NCBI GenBank assembly: GCA_022567775.1
Contig: JADFGH010000147.1
Location: forward strand, 1 to 6,111
DNA from: Pseudomonadota bacterium
GTDB lineage: Bacteria; Pseudomonadota; Gammaproteobacteria; Steroidobacterales; Woeseiaceae
Direction: 5' to 3'
DNA length: 6,111 bases
Position numbers and translations under genes: made by a program
Part shown: positions 5,870-6,111 of the stretch, in pieces
How positions within the stretch are numbered: position 1 is the first letter of the stretch
Layout: every line of letters starts with the position of its first letter
Notes under the pieces: generated by a model
Told to the model about the DNA's origin: nothing
What the model saw: the letters and a program-made list of their open reading frames with translations, nothing else
Databases searched by the model: none

Positions 5870-5979
5870 TTTAATCGGAATGCTGTGAGTTGCTGTTCAT
5901 CGACCGTCATGTCGTGCGTAGTCCAGTCAGGTTTCTCCTTGCTGCCGCCGGCTATGCGATTCAGGCATCGATCAGCCAT
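5866..5979 (-). CDS. Possible 37-residue small ORF after the carbon-nitrogen hydrolase
   Basis: ATG 5979 overlaps the stop of the carbon-nitrogen hydrolase (ATGGCTGA arrangement) and the frame stays open to TAG at 5866-5868, which is part of the right-hand REP unit. The predicted peptide begins MADRCLNRIAGG and ends DEQQLTAFRLK. It has no signal peptide, membrane segment or motif I recognise. The overlap is typical of translationally coupled genes, but no ribosome binding site is placed well. It could be a real small protein, the remnant of a longer gene cut by REP insertion, or chance. Confidence 0.25.
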   Translation of the reverse strand: MADRCLNRIAGGSKEKPDWTTHDMTVDEQQLTAFRLK

Positions 5980-6111
5980 CAAGCAACCTGCCATACAGCT
6001 CGGGGCGCCGGTCGCGGAAAAACTGCCACGTGTTCCTGATCTCACGAATCATGTCGAGATCGATTTCGTGCACGAGCAATTCGTCTTCGCTATAGCTCGC
6101 CTGCGCCTCGA
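5972..6111 (-). CDS. Nitrilase-superfamily carbon-nitrogen hydrolase, C-terminal fragment
   Basis: Only the last 45 codons are inside the window; the gene enters from the right edge and stops at TGA 5972-5974. The visible end contains EDELLVHEIDLDMIREIR, then NTWQFFRDRRPELYG. This is the characteristic C-terminal strand, helix and tail of carbon-nitrogen hydrolases such as beta-ureidopropionase, N-carbamoylputrescine amidase and N-carbamoyl amino acid hydrolases, in which the FRDRRPELY segment closes the fold. The Glu-Lys-Cys catalytic triad lies outside, so the substrate cannot be assigned. Given the nucleoside operon that converges on it, beta-ureidopropionase, the last step of reductive uracil and thymine degradation, is an attractive possibility. 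That is inference from context only. Confidence 0.75.
   Translation of the reverse strand, partial: EAQASYSEDELLVHEIDLDMIREIRNTWQFFRDRRPELYGRLLDG

Overview
The window looks like a piece of a proteobacterial chromosome, most likely gammaproteobacterial. The reasons are moderate GC, a nucleoside transporter very like the Vibrio cholerae CNT, an E. coli-like 440-residue thymidine phosphorylase, and a GTAG-type REP doublet of the kind common in Gammaproteobacteria. The exact taxon cannot be read from the sequence. There is no insertion sequence, phage gene, CRISPR array or RNA gene that I can see.

Layout. Positions 1-239 (minus strand) hold the N-terminus of a lipoprotein of the TRZ/ATZ amidohydrolase type. 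A divergent intergenic region of about 200 bases follows. Five plus-strand genes then run from 447 to 5800 in tight order: a PHYHD1-like phytanoyl-CoA dioxygenase family protein, deoA (thymidine phosphorylase), a CNT/NupC nucleoside:cation symporter, an inosine-uridine type nucleoside hydrolase, and a ribokinase. The gaps are 21, 84 and 10 bases, and the last two genes overlap by 11 bases, so this is very probably one operon. After the ribokinase comes a REP doublet with an extra half copy (5796-5869). Beyond it, on the minus strand, are a possible 37-residue ORF (5866-5979) and the C-terminus of a nitrilase-superfamily carbon-nitrogen hydrolase (5972-6111).

How the genes fit together. The operon reads as a nucleoside scavenging module. 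The CNT protein imports nucleosides. DeoA splits pyrimidine deoxynucleosides by phosphorolysis. The nucleoside hydrolase splits ribonucleosides to base plus ribose, and ribokinase passes ribose to ribose 5-phosphate. The convergent carbon-nitrogen hydrolase resembles enzymes that act on N-carbamoyl compounds, as in the last step of reductive pyrimidine degradation, and the upstream amidohydrolase could be a deaminase. Both of these links are inference from fragments.

The most interesting point is the first gene of the operon. It is a close relative of PHYHD1, an animal 2-oxoglutarate oxygenase whose substrate is, to my knowledge, not firmly established. Its position immediately ahead of deoA suggests a nucleoside or nucleobase substrate.
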